From contig CAJNOL010000631.1 of the NCBI GenBank assembly GCA_905250125.1, forward strand, positions 6,703 through 70,702: a stretch of DNA of 64,000 bases, in the 5' to 3' direction. Shown here piece by piece: positions 1-11,064 of this stretch (positions are counted from its first letter, which is position 1; every line of letters starts with the position of its first letter). Below the pieces are notes generated by a model. The model saw nothing but the letters and a program-made list of their open reading frames with translations, did not search any database and was not told where the DNA came from. Origin of the DNA: Rotaria sordida. Lineage: Eukaryota; Rotifera; Eurotatoria; Philodinida; Philodinidae. The position numbers and the translations under genes are program-made.

Positions 1-70
1 CATCTCTGATTTTTGACAGAGATGGGATCGATTGGCATTTTTTTTTTGGAACCGAACTGATCTCATCTCT

Positions 71-730
71 GATTTTTGACTACTTTCAAAGTGTTTCCAA
101 GGAGACAAAAGCTACGAGTTATGACTGGAATTTTGTACTCTACAAATGTAGCCTAGGAAGTTTTCTTGAGATCAATGAAATGATCTTTTAAAAGAATCAA
201 AAAATAGTTTGGACGAAAAATTTTTCAATACATTGTCGTACTTTCACTATTGTGACTCGAACATAAAATTTAAAACCTTTATTAATATATCAGCTTGTAG
301 ATTCCAAGCTATCCTACAAAATGCACTATTGAAATTTTTCAATATATCACTTCAATTTTCGTTTTTCTTAAATCCTCATTTTCGAAAAATTGACATTTTG
401 TATAGAAAGGAACTCTTAGCAAAGTGTCTATAGTTTTATTTAGAAAAAAAGTCACAACTTAGTTCAATATAAAAATTTTGTAAAGAAGTATCCACTTGAC
501 TGGGATAATTTTTAGCGCCTACGAAAAACAACTTCTAGAGATTAGCAAAAATCTATTAGTTTACTACTCAATCTAATTTTTTTGGGCTTTTCAAAAATTT
601 CTTCACTAATCTTAAATAAAAACTGAGATAAAATTTCTAAGTCCATATGCAAAAAGTGCACAATATGCTGCTGATCTTAACTCATAACTTTTTCATTTCT
701 TAGAAACACTTTCAAAGGAGTCAAAAATAA
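71..730. repeat. Inverted-repeat element next to the Rab39-like gene
   Basis: The stretch starting near 71 (ATTTTTGACTACTTTCAAAG, then GTGTTTCC) reappears in inverted orientation ending near 730, where the minus strand reads ATTTTTGACTCCTTTGAAAG, then GTGTTTCT. The similarity extends about 50 bp inward on both sides, with GTTATGA/GAGTTA-type words. The arms enclose about 550 bp of AT-rich DNA without a convincing reading frame, as in a non-autonomous DNA transposon or MITE. CATCTCTGATTTTTGAC also occurs twice as a direct repeat (1-17 and 64-80), so the element may continue left of the window. No clean target-site duplication was found. Confidence 0.5.
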
Positions 731-739
731 GTAAATATT

Positions 740-1362
740 TTATCTCAAAACTTTCGATTCATCCATTATATTTAATAAACTAACTTGTCGTTCCGATTCT
801 CGATCAATTTTAGTACCAACAAGAAGAAAGACACATTGATATGGTTGAATTTGTGTACGAGCTTCATTTAACCAATTTGTTACATGTGTAAAACTAACAT
901 AATTTGTTGTATCATATATCAAAAGAACACCAACTGAATTACGATAATATGCACGTGTAATACTTCTACAAAACAAAAAGAATCCTCATTTGAATGTCAA
1001 TTGCGTTTTTTAAAAAATATTACTTAAATCGTTCTTGACCAGCTGTATCCCATAATTGTAATTTTACTTTAACACCAGATTTAACTTCAATTATACGTAC
1101 ATTAAAATCAACACCAACTGTAGGATCCTATTTTCAATCAATAGATTTTTTTATATTTAAATAAACAAAAATATAAAGGAAGCTTACTGGATCTTGAGAA
1201 AAAACTCCTTCACAAAAATTACGTAATAATGATGACTGTAAAAGAAAAATAAATTTATTTTATTTTATTTTATTATTTAGTATATTTATTAACCTTTCCG
1301 ACAGTTGAATCACCAACAACAATTAATCGAAATTGATAATCATAATTGTACATACCATCCAT
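740..1362 (-). CDS. rab39: Rab39-like small GTPase, C-terminus missing
   Basis: A Ras-superfamily Rab GTPase, which would cycle between GTP and GDP to direct vesicle or endolysosomal traffic. Four exons read cleanly: 1294-1362 ([20 protein letters not shown], then VGK), 1188-1235, 1024-1127 and 965 downward, with consistent splice phases. Visible motifs are the P-loop GDSTVGKS, the switch I segment DPTVGVDF, the switch II motif [22 protein letters not shown], and GTKID (the G4 motif, N/TKxD). The YYRNSVG and QPYQ..FLLVG wording points to Rab39 rather than Rab2 or Rab4. After ERQ the frame runs into a good donor (GTTAGT) or stops at 740. The usual last ~70 residues, including the SAK motif and prenylated cysteines, were not found in 1-740, where an inverted-repeat element sits. 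The gene is either broken or completed by an exon left of the window. Confidence 0.85.
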
Positions 1363-4300
1363 TATGATAAAGATAATAGTAGTTTGTTTAACATCAAAAA
1401 TAAAAAAAAAAAATCTGAAAAATAGAATCATAAGAAATTAATTAAAAATTTCTTACAAATTTAAAGAAACGAGAGTTTTTAAAGAATATATTCAATTGCT
1501 AAGTATACCACTTTCAACATATGCTTGTGTTGAATAAAATATTTTAATTATGTTTTATAACGATACGAATATATCATGAAGCGAATAACAGACATCTGGA
1601 AATCTACCTGGTTTTTTTTCTCTCCGACAGTAGTAGTAGTAGTAAATTGGAGTACCTACCATAGTCTAAGTCTCTCAATATAGAATTAATCATTGTATTA
1701 CACAACAAAATACATTTGATATAATAATAAAAAAAAATGACTAGTATGAATAAAACTCCCCAGGAATTTTCAAGGAAAATCGAACAATCAAATCTACCGC
1801 TGTCTTTACACCAATAGTATATTGATTTTTGTCTCAACATATTTGGTAGCATTTCTCAAGGGATTATTTTTATTTAAAATCTAATTCGATGGTCTGAGCA
1901 TTTAACATGAAAGTCTTCTTTATTATAATGATTAGTCATCAAAGAATTTTACTGTTGTTTTAAACAAGAAAAAAAATGATATCCTAGAGGTGACTTGTTA
2001 GCAGCATTATAAGAAAAAAAACTAATAGTGTCAACAGCTGCCATGCATAAGAAAGAAAGAAAAAAGAAAGTCAACGGTTCTAGGGCGTGAATAGTCCAAT
2101 CCTATCATTCGGTGCGTTGATGACATCATAAATCATTTAGAAACTTTTTAAAATCAACATTACGTTTGATAATAAATTTTGCAAGGTATATTTAACTGTG
2201 TTTGCATATTGGATGTCAGTGTATAAATCAGTTTTGCATATTAAATGAGGAGTGATTTGTTGAAGGTCATTAAAAAAAGAATACGATATTCGTTTCTTTT
2301 TAATATGATTTGTGATACTAAATCATAGTTATGTGTCTATTTTTTGTTTTACTGATGATTATGAAATACATAAAGTTGATAATTATTTAATATAACATTA
2401 AATTCACTTATTGAATTATGTTAAGATGGATTATATATTGGATTTATTATAAGTATCAGTTTGTAAAGCGAATCATTTTATTATACAGACTGTTATCGAT
2501 TCAACAATGAAGTAAATATCAATTGTATATAATGCCTTGTTGATGATAGAAATGAAAAAATCTATGGTTTTATCATTTGCAAGAATAAATATCTAAATAA
2601 TGTACATTACTTATCAATATTTGAGAAATATTAATGAATCAATTCTTTGGATTATCTATTTTGGGATTTGTTGTTGCAAACAATGACGATATGTGTCCAG
2701 TGGTCTCCTATTTTATGAAGATTTGCTTAATTAAATCATTGTATCTCACGTGAAACGAAAACTTTATTTGAATTGGTGTATTTTTGAGCAATTAAAATAT
2801 TAATATAAAACTCTGCGAAGTACTCAAATCGAAAAAAAGAATTAAATTTTTAGAAAGTTTTCGTTTCTAATAAAAATTTACATTTAATAATAATTATGTG
2901 TTAGAAGCGCACACGATAGATGTCAATAGTGACGTGTATACTTTGTTCGTATCAATTTGAATTTAAAAAAAAAATTTATATTCGAGAACCTGAGTATCGA
3001 CAGCAAATTATTATGATATACAATGGGTATTTTGCTTCATTTTGATGAATACCAAATGATTTCAATTATTTTCTTATAATCAACAGTATCGAAAGATTGT
3101 TCATATGTCTCTATGGATCTATTTTTGAATCCTCTTGTTCGAAAGAATTTTTAATTTTAGCATATGTCAACTGAAAAAGTTAACTGCACGTTAACTATGA
3201 ATTGTGATTTTAGTTATAGACAATAATTCATTAATGAATACTCTAGATATTAAAGATTGTCTTAAAAACCAATTATTGAATAGACAGTGAGTTATGAATA
3301 GAAATTTAGTCATCAATATAACTCTAATTGTAAAAATTGTTCTAGCAATAGTCTGTTTCATTTCGATCCATGATTAAAAGTAAAAGATAAGAGTTGAAAA
3401 TAGTAACGCTTTATGATAGAGCAGAAATATCCAGGGGGACTGGAAATCTGTTGCTGTAGCGATAGTTACCGAGAATTTTTTCGACAATCTCCTTTGTCAC
3501 TGTGCTAGATTAGCACAGTTAGATTGAATCCATTAGATGCACTACGATTCTGACTGTTGGACTTGTCGACACTCAAATCGGGTGCAAACTTATGCAATTT
3601 TACAATCTTTCTAAAAAAAGAAGCTGCTCCTACCGCGATAATATTTTTAAAACATCTCCTGCGCTGCCATGGACATCTCTGCGACATAGTAGGCTTCTGA
3701 CGTATTTTTTTCTTAAAACTCATCCGACACACAATGTGTTGTTTGTGATGATGTATAAAATTGTTGTTCAATCAGAGATTTTATATTTTTATTAAAGGCT
3801 TAAATCAAAAATATGAAAATATCAATGAATTTTATGTATTTTTTCTGGCATTCATTTTGGTTCTCGAAGCAAAAAATCATACCTTTTTATAGATAGAAGC
3901 ATACTAACATGGTCTGTTATATTTTTATTTTTTATTTGAAATTAACTAATAACGTGATAAAATTAACTTATTTTCGGTTATTGGAATATTCAAGATTCCA
4001 TTAAATCATTTCGTTTATTATTTCACTATAAAAAATAAAACAATAACATTTTGGTGATGCAACAGATTTTAAATGTGATGAATAGCTTAAAGAGAAAAAT
4101 TTCTTTCGATCTTCTTAACCAATACATTTAAAACTATTTTAAGATTTTCTTACACAACAAGAAAAACAATGGTTAATTTACAATATGTAAACAAGCGTTT
4201 ACTTGCAATTATTTGAATATCTTGATCACTGTTGTCTTTTATCAAATGATACTTGTTGAATATATAAAGAGTCTTGCACATATAAAAGCGTTTCGATGAA

Positions 4301-4684
4301 TTAATGAGACCGTGCATCCTTAATTCATCAAACAATCTAAGCAGGAAGTTGAATACGCTCTGGAAAGAATTCTATTTGACCATGACATACCTTACAGACA
4401 GGAATTACTAAGATTCTCAAACAAGATCCTGAATAAAGCTTGGCAAAATCCTTGATATTCAGGATCCTGAAAAATACTTCCAAACTTTCTCAAGAAATAG
4501 ACAGGATTGAGACTAAGGATGAATTATTCACTCGGACCAAATAATGTTCGATCGAAATGCTTTTGAAAACTCTAGACTAGAATCAGTTGAAAATTAAGAG
4601 ATCCATCAACCATACAGTTAAATAGTTGAAATCCGAGATTGCCAAAATCCTAGATAACTCTTAGTTTTGAAATGCAGTTAGTTA
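1363..4684. other. Intergenic region without recognisable gene
   Basis: About 3.3 kb of AT-rich DNA upstream of the Rab39-like gene and left of the Tigger element. Short open frames occur (for example 3505-3771 and 4150-4335 on the minus strand), but none resembles a family I recognise or links to splice-consistent neighbours. The Rab promoter probably lies just right of 1362. 4150-4684 was examined for the missing downstream part of the ABC transporter interrupted at 6998, and nothing convincing was seen. Confidence 0.6.
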
Positions 4685-4686
4685 TA

Positions 4687-6997
4687 CAGTAAAATCTCTC
4701 TATAGTGGATACCTAAGGGATCATTTCAAAGTGTCCACTATAGGGAGGTGTCCACTTTTGAGAGGTTTTCACTGTTTTTTCTTAGTAGTAATTTCTGCAG
4801 TTAATGTGGCAAGTCAAACCTTCTTTCTCGACATTATTTTGCAAAGGAAGACATGTTGATGGTATTTTATGTCATATTTTATAGAAAACTACTTTTCTAA
4901 CATAACTTATTGAAAGCTTTTTGAATTTCATCAATACATTTTGAAAAAGCCAGTTATAAAACTTTGTTTAGATACTTTTGTATCATGATAAAAGTCATTC
5001 GTCCTCGACTTAAATTCGCTGATAAGCCCGTAATGTTCATGTTGTTCTTTCGACGCGAATAGATGTAACTTTCGCAATATATCGAGCGCTTTGAATAGTT
5101 TTGAAGGTATCTCTTCAATTGATTCCTCTTCTTAGATGTCTTCGATATTTTCAATGACATAAGCATCGACCATTTCAACAAGGAGATCGCTGTTGTCATT
5201 TTACGAATTGAAGACAGAAATATTAGAGTCGATGCTAACTAGTTCGCTAGTCGACATCCGGTTACCATCGATGCGCAAGTGAAAGAGAAGTTCATTGAGG
5301 TATTCGATCGAATCTTGGTTGTCATCGTCATCTTTTGATGTGATATCATTTTTTGAAGTGTGTTGATCAGATGAGATGCAAGAGAAGCTAGCCGCACAAA
5401 AGACATTACGAATGGTGATGTTTGTAATTGTGTTCCATGCTTCATTGATCTATCGAATAGCATCAAGTGCTATCACTGTAATCTGATCAATACTATACGC
5501 CATGGGGCATTGAGCAATGATGTATTTCACGATCATTCGACGATAATGACATTTGAAAGAACGGATAATACCTTGATCAAGAGGTTGTACTATACTAGTC
5601 GTGTTGGGTAGAAAGAAAACTAGCTTGATGTTAGATAATTGTACGTCGACGAGATGACAAGGAGCATTGTCCAGGAAGAGAAGAATTTGACGAGAACTTT
5701 CTTCATTTTCTCATTTATGTCGATAAGCCATTCAGAGAAAAGTTTCGCATCCATCCAGGCCGTTCGATTAGCTCTCCATATTACAGGAAATTTGGTTATG
5801 TTCTAATATTTAAAGCAACGTGATTGTCGACTTTTTCCTAAAATATAGATAACAATTTTTCTGAATGCTATGCATGAATACTTACAAATGACTAAGAGTT
5901 CCAGTTTATCGAACCTCATACAATTTGAACAGGGCAAAATAGTATATCGTTCTTTCGAATGCTTTCCTCCTCTGCATTGTTCTTTGTTGAGAACAAGTGA
6001 TCGGTCCGGTATCGCTTTAAACAACAGTGCTGTCTTATCTGCACTGTACACATCATTGTCGCTGTATCCATTGATCATTGTCAAAAGTCGATGTTTCTAT
6101 TCCTCCGTAGTTGTTGTGCATATACTTGCACTTTCACCTGAGATTTGTCTGTATCCGATCATATGTCGATTTCGAAATTTTTCCAACCATCTACTGGATG
6201 TCTTGAATTCGCCTGGCAGAAGACCGAGTTCTTCGGCAATTTGTCATGCTTTTTCTTGCAATAATCGACCTGCTATCGGAATGTTCTTTACTCGTTGAGC
6301 CATGAACTATTCGAAGAGAACTTCATCGATATATCTGCTTGGTTCATCCTTCAATTTGGGCTTGATACTCTTGTTAGTATGATTCAGATAGTCACTCTGA
6401 TATTCGGTGCGGCGAGTCAAGGTGTTGACGACGCTGCTGTTCGAGATTGCGTACTTTTCTGCTAATTTATGTACTGAAAGATCATAACCACTGTTGTTAT
6501 CTTTGATCAATGAGATCTTGTGTTTGAGAATCAATTCGTGTAGCTTCATATGTAAATAAATGAAGAAATGATCAATTCCTACTTCTTCACTGCATTTTAT
6601 ATCTATCTTGTTTACTGTTCTTTTTCTCACTCGTCTATTCTTCTTTTGTTTTGTTCAGACTAATCCATTCTAGTTTTCTCTAATTTCTTCTTTGTTTCGT
6701 CCAATTTTATCCACTATCGATTCTTTTACTCGTCATATTAATCAAATTAGGACATATATACATGTACAGCTTTCACTGAATAAAAAAAGTATGGTGAAAT
6801 TAAACAAGTGTGCATTATTGAGAGGCTATCTACTGCAGAAGAGACCGAAAGGAAGTGTTCAACAGTCCAGAATAGCGAGGTGTCCACATTCAAGAAGTTT
6901 ATTTCCAGCAAAAACAGCTCGGGACGAAGAATCGGAAGGTATCCACAACACGAAGAGGTCTATTTTAGAGAGCTGTTCACATAAGAAGGTTTCACTG
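4687..6997 (-). mobile_element. Tigger/pogo-type DNA transposon, inactivated
   Basis: A 2311 bp element flanked by TA on both sides (4685-4686 and 6998-6999), the target duplication of the Tc1/mariner/pogo superfamily. The left end reads CAGTAAAATCTCTC; the right end, on the other strand, reads CAGTGAAACCTTCT, the terminal-repeat style of Tigger elements. Subterminal regions share further GTGTCCAC-type words (4730-4760, 6880-6895). Inside, the minus strand carries a decayed transposase, annotated separately. The element sits inside an ABC-transporter gene fragment, so it arrived after that gene was present. Confidence 0.9.
5260..6630 (-). pseudogene. Tigger-like transposase with DDE and CENP-B-type HTH domains, broken
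   Basis: Reads right to left. A psq/CENP-B-type helix-turn-helix (6310-6560) contains KISLIKDNNSG..LSVHKLAEKYAISNSSV. A second CENPB-like DNA-binding part (6100-6300) contains AQRVKNIPIAGRLLQEKA and WLEKFRNRHMIGYRQISGES. A DDE_1 catalytic core (5500-6090) has VYSADKTALLFKAIPD around the first Asp, GGKHSKERYTILPCSN, LLFLDNAPCH around the second Asp, and LPNTTSIVQPLDQGIIRSFK. It is inactivated by in-frame stops: TAG at 6307 where Trp is usual, TGA in QEKA(stop)QIAEE, TAG near 6104 and a stop at 5803. There is also a frameshift near 5690-5710. The first catalytic motif reads ADKT instead of the usual ADET. It is a fossil copy, not a host gene. Confidence 0.9.
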
Positions 6998-7541
6998 TAT
7001 TGAACTTGATGCCTTGAGGATACATATTGCTGACCTTCATTGGAACTATTAAATTTTGGTATTGATGATCACGATTATCGCCAAATGACTTAATAGGGAA
7101 TATACGTGTGAGCTGACCAAAGAAAATTAGATTACCGACAATGCAGATCACATGCAACACTGCCAAACGCATTGCAACGGACATTAGGACAAAATCGATA
7201 TGATTTTCAAACTTAAACTACAATAAAATCAAATACATCATTCAGTTTGTATTCCGTTTCAATCCAATTACTAAATGGAAAACACCAACTGCTTCATTTT
7301 TGTCATTATGTTCAGTATCATCACCTAATTTTATGTAATTGTTATTGTTTTCGTTTCTACTGAAGCGTTGGCATCAACCAGAAAAATTATGAATAATGGT
7401 AAATTCATTATATTTTTCTCGAGATTGGTAATTTATTAGATCATACCTATTGATTAAAGGATGTTTCTTGGTCCCATGATCATCGTCATCATCGATAGAT
7501 AATTTAGTGAATGCGTTTAACAGAGGTTGTCTATCGCTCAT
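6998..7541 (-). pseudogene. N-terminal fragment of an ABCB (P-glycoprotein/MDR) transporter, cut by Tigger
   Basis: Three splice-consistent exons: 7447-7541 (95 bp, MSDRQPLLNAFTKLSIDDDD...), 7272-7356 (85 bp) and 7217 downward. Joined, they read a short acidic/Asn-rich cytosolic tail, then VGVFHLFKFENHIDFVLMSV and a hydrophobic segment (LAVLHVICIVGNLIFFGQLT). This matches the start of full-length ABCB exporters: the VGxxxLFRFAxxxDxxLM lead, transmembrane helix 1 and the FFGxxT(D/N)xF loop. The frame ends in YPQGIKFN and then runs into the Tigger terminal repeat at 6997, so its last residues come from the transposon. No second helix, nucleotide-binding domain or Walker motif was found beyond the element. 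Most of a roughly 1,250-residue protein is therefore absent. Assignment to ABCB rests on this short stretch. Confidence 0.6.
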
Positions 7542-8171
7542 TTCATTTTTTTTGTATCAAGTGTATCATGAAGAATATCAGAGATAAGCATGCACAAAGA
7601 AATAGCTAAAATGTGATTCGTTATGGTTATGAACTATTCATGTATTTCTTTTCTTTTCTTTAGTTAATACATAAACAAAAAGGCGTGCGCAGCCAAGCAA
7701 TTATCTAGCTACTACCGAACGTAAATACACGACGAAATTATCTTGTGTTTTAAGGTCTATTTATAAAAAATGAGTCTTCTCCTCACCTGGTGGGTCAAAT
7801 AAATAAAAAAGGAATAGATGTAAATTAAGTATGCTTGCTAAGAAATATGAATCACAGGTCGATAGTCATAAATATAATGATTCTTGCTGGTTTAGTTACA
7901 CATCAAATGTAAGCTAAAAGAGATATAAAATATGTTGAAACACAAACGACAAAATTATTCGAACGTTTTCACTTTGTGTACCATCGCACAACTTCTCAGT
8001 CAAACATGAAAGTTTATAAAATAGGTGTGCATACACGAATTGCTATCACATGGTGTGCGTAGAAACGTGTCACAGAATAAACTATATGGTAATAACGACA
8101 CCGGTATTAGCAACTAAAAAATTGATATTAAATACAGATAATAAAGTCTTGTTAAATTGCAAGAGCACATC
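7542..8171. other. Intergenic region, nothing recognised
   Basis: AT-rich sequence upstream of the ABC-transporter fragment, where its promoter would be expected. I see no conserved motif, RNA gene or repeat beyond short A/T runs. Confidence 0.5.
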
Positions 8172-8580
8172 CCATGAAAAAAGCTTATAAAAAAGAACGG
8201 CCGAGCACGCATTCTGATAATAATAGAACAAAATCACACAGAACACATTCGAACGTATTCCATAAAGAACAAGTTCACATTGGTGAGAAATATGTTCAAT
8301 GAGAACGAGTTTGTCTTGAGAAACAACGTGCTCATTTTTACTACGAATTTGTTCGGATCCGTTTTTACTGACTGCGTTTCTCATCTATATGAACTCGTAC
8401 CTTACGGAACATGTTCGAACGTGTTCTATGTGACCCTGTTCTATTATTGTCAGCATACATTTTTTTCGCGAAAGAATGCATTCAAAAAAAAAACGTGAAA
8501 ACCGACTTCAGAACACGTTTTATTACTTGAAAAAAACGCGTCCTCGACCGTTCTTTTTTCTACAAACTTTTTTTCATGGA
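8172..8580. repeat. Fold-back (hairpin) element, about 410 bp
   Basis: The outer left arm (about 8175-8213, ...CATGAAAAAAGCTTATAAAA...GAACGGCCGAG) is matched in inverted orientation by 8533-8578 (GACCGTTCTTTTTTCTACAA...TTTTTTTCATGG). Inner arms 8214-8282 and 8385-8460 also pair: both strands read a TTCGAACGTxTTC..GTGA/C..TGTTCTATTATT pattern. As a result similar short peptides appear on both strands. The whole could fold into one interrupted hairpin with a loop around 8300-8370. No coding capacity; best read as a MITE-like element. Confidence 0.6.
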
Positions 8581-8683
8581 TTAGTTCATCTTTTTTCTTT
8601 CTGTGAAATATATTACGAATTAAACTATCTCTTCATTGCAGTTCAGCATAAATGATGACGTTTTTTAACATATGTACTATAAG

Positions 8684-9055
8684 TCAAGTCGAAGAATACA
8701 TTGGCCGCATTGACGAAATTTTGTTGACAATGTTGAGCGGTTGATGTGGTGCTGTTGGTATCAATAATGATAGAAATTCATAATTTGTACAAGCAACAGG
8801 TAATAAATGATGAGTTGACAAACAGTTTCGTACTTTAGCTGATGATAGTTTGTCTTTGAATGTATATGTATAACGACAATGGTGTCTCATAGTATTATCT
8901 GTGCGCATTTGTTGATTGAATATTTCTGTCAATAAAGGGATATCATGTATATCTTCATACGATTCTTTTAGTTTTTCTTCAACATAAACATTAACTACTG
9001 TTGTCGACTGAGTTCTTTCTCCTATTTGACGACATAGAGCACACATGATCGACAT
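8684..9055 (-). CDS. Hypothetical protein, 123 aa, single exon
   Basis: One uninterrupted frame starts at an ATG preceded by an A-rich leader (TATAAAAATG). The product begins MSIMCALCRQIGERTQ, with one CxxC pair, and is otherwise a soluble-looking mix without membrane segment, signal peptide or recognised domain. Codon choice (A/T-ending synonymous codons, no stops over 370 bp) looks coding-like for this genome. It could be a small orphan gene, one exon of a larger gene, or a gene fragment stranded among repeats. No splice partner or family was recognised. Confidence 0.35.
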   Translation of the reverse strand: MSIMCALCRQIGERTQSTTVVNVYVEEKLKESYEDIHDIPLLTEIFNQQMRTDNTMRHHCRYTYTFKDKLSSAKVRNCLSTHHLLPVACTNYEFLSLLIPTAPHQPLNIVNKISSMRPMYSST

Positions 9056-9818
9056 TTTTATACTTTTCTATTAGAGAGAAATTCGAAGCATATTGATTAA
9101 GATAAAAATACAGTTACAACAAGTAGATATTGAAAAAGAATAGAAGAAAATCAAATAGAACAAATCAGCGTCAACTTTGGTATAAACTTGCTATTTTGCA
9201 AGCGGAAAACAACTACTATAGCAACAATTAAGGAAGCTACACAAACAAAAAACGGTTTCGGTCTAAAAAAATCTTTACAGAGAGCGTCCTATCACAAGAA
9301 ATTTTTCATTCGATGGTGTATTAAATTTGGGATTTTTTTTATACCTAAATTGTACCATAAGAATTATCAGCTCAACACTGTAAATCAAGTTCATAAATTA
9401 AATTATAATCTGATAACAAAAACATCAGTCATCTAGGGTCTAATAGATTACCAAAAATGATACTTTATTGTATTTTTTTTTGTCTAAATTGGCATTCGAT
9501 ACATTGGCAAGATATCAAAGAGTAATAACTCAAGCTTCCTAAAACAGATTGGAAAGTAACTGATGCGTTTTGAGTTATAGATATCGGAAAATAGATTCTT
9601 TGAAGTGATAATTTATCAGAGGATTTCTAATTTTGTTCTGATTCGAACATACTATCTCTAGTTTGAGATAAACTTTCCAGAGATCTGTTCGAAACGATTT
9701 CCTTTTCAATAGTACAGCTCTTTATTCTTTTTATGTCATTGATTTAACAAATAAAGAACTCGATGTTGTGATACGTGTCATCGGCAATTATTCCATTTTA
9801 TTCTCCTTTGTTATCAGC
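9056..9818. other. Intergenic region, nothing recognised
   Basis: AT-rich spacer between the hypothetical frame and the 319 bp fold-back element. A small plus-strand open frame (9188-9436) is Lys/Asn/Ile-rich and gives no coding signal that I trust. Confidence 0.4.
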
Positions 9819-10137
9819 CCTAGTCGACTTTCTCGAATGAAATCCCAAGGGAGTCCCCACAAATTGTGAAATCTTTGAGAAGTCCGTTATGGAACTCCCC
9901 GAAAGTTAATCGAAAACCCACCAAATCTGCTGGAGGAAGTTTTTTGGGAGTCCTTGAGAAATTCCTAGAGACTCCTCAAATGATCGTCCAGGGAGTCCCT
10001 AGGGATTTCTCAAGGACTCCCTCCAGCGGATTTGCTCGGTTTTCGATTAACTCCTGGGGAGTCCCATAACGGTCTCCCCAGAGATTTCATAATTTGTGGG
10101 GATTCCCTGTGGATTTCATTCGGGAAAGTCGACTAGG
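9819..10137. repeat. Fold-back MITE, 319 bp, with CCTAGTCGACTTTC ends
   Basis: The two ends are perfect complements over 14 bp: CCTAGTCGACTTTC at 9819 and GAAAGTCGACTAGG ending at 10137. Pairing continues inward with few mismatches: CGAATGAAATCC against GGATTTCATTCG, GGGAGTCCCCACAAATT against AATTTGTGGGGATTCCC, CCGTTATGG against CCATAACGG, TTAATCGAAAACC against GGTTTTCGATTAA, GGGAGTCCTTGAGAAAT against ATTTCTCAAGGACTCCC. Almost the entire element is one hairpin with arms near 150 bp. It is visibly more GC-rich than its surroundings and has no coding content. Confidence 0.85.
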
Positions 10138-11064
10138 TAGGTAAAAATCTTCTTAATGATGCGTTTCGAAAAAAAAACATTTTCTCCCAAAACGAACATC
10201 GTTAAGTTATTCACTTTCTTGTGTTATTATAGAATAAAATCGAATTTGTTGTTTTTTTTCATTGGGTGATTTTATCTATAGATGTGGATGGTGAGCAAAG
10301 CATCTGATTTTGAAAGGTCGAATAAAACGATTTTTTCCCTGGAAGACAGTATACTAGACCAGATTTAGGCTTGAAACAGTTTCGATGAATTAAACATTAA
10401 ATTAAGAAACTGATCTACTAATTAAAATGATTAATGTATCTTGATAAAATCGCTCTATATCATTAACAGATAGACATTTTCAATACGACGAACTATAGAA
10501 TATAAGGAAATAGGGACGGAAGCATAAGAATAAGCAATACTACAATATTTAACGAATCAGTAGTTGAAAGAAATAAGTTAGAACGGTAGATACATTGTTA
10601 ATAAATTTCATTAGTCGATCATTGATTATTAAGAAGAGATAGAAGCGACATCTTATTTCGTGAATACGTGTTAGAATTATGCACTTCAACTACATTGTAG
10701 AGGCCGTTTCTCAGTTCTGATTGATGCATTAAACTCATAAGTGTGGATGCGTGTCAATTTTTAATTCGAAATGAATTTTGTCTAGTGTAGATAGAGGCCA
10801 AAAACATCTCGGTATCATATAAATTTGGTTGAAAGTAAGACGTATCGAAAAGAAAAATATAGAGCAAATATCATGTGTTTTTTTTACTGAGTCGTGTATT
10901 TTTTTCTTTTTCTGCTCGCTTTTTGTCTGAATATAAGCTTCACAACGAGGAAGAGTGAATAATATAACATTATTTGCTTTAAACATCACACTCGTTTACC
11001 CTATTCACTTTTAACAACATTTTGTATATAAATTATTTTAGATTGTTTTTAAAATAAAATAAAA
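10138..11064. other. Upstream region of the GST gene
   Basis: About 0.9 kb without an additional gene. The segment just before the start codon (about 11020-11064) is A/T-rich, with TTTTTAAAATAAAATAAAA leading into ATG. No clear TATA box or other element can be assigned with confidence. Confidence 0.4.

Noticed and set aside
5870..6298. Plus-strand frame of 142 codons inside the Tigger element
   Set aside because: The minus strand of the same interval aligns with the CENPB/DDE transposase layout, so the plus frame is a shadow.
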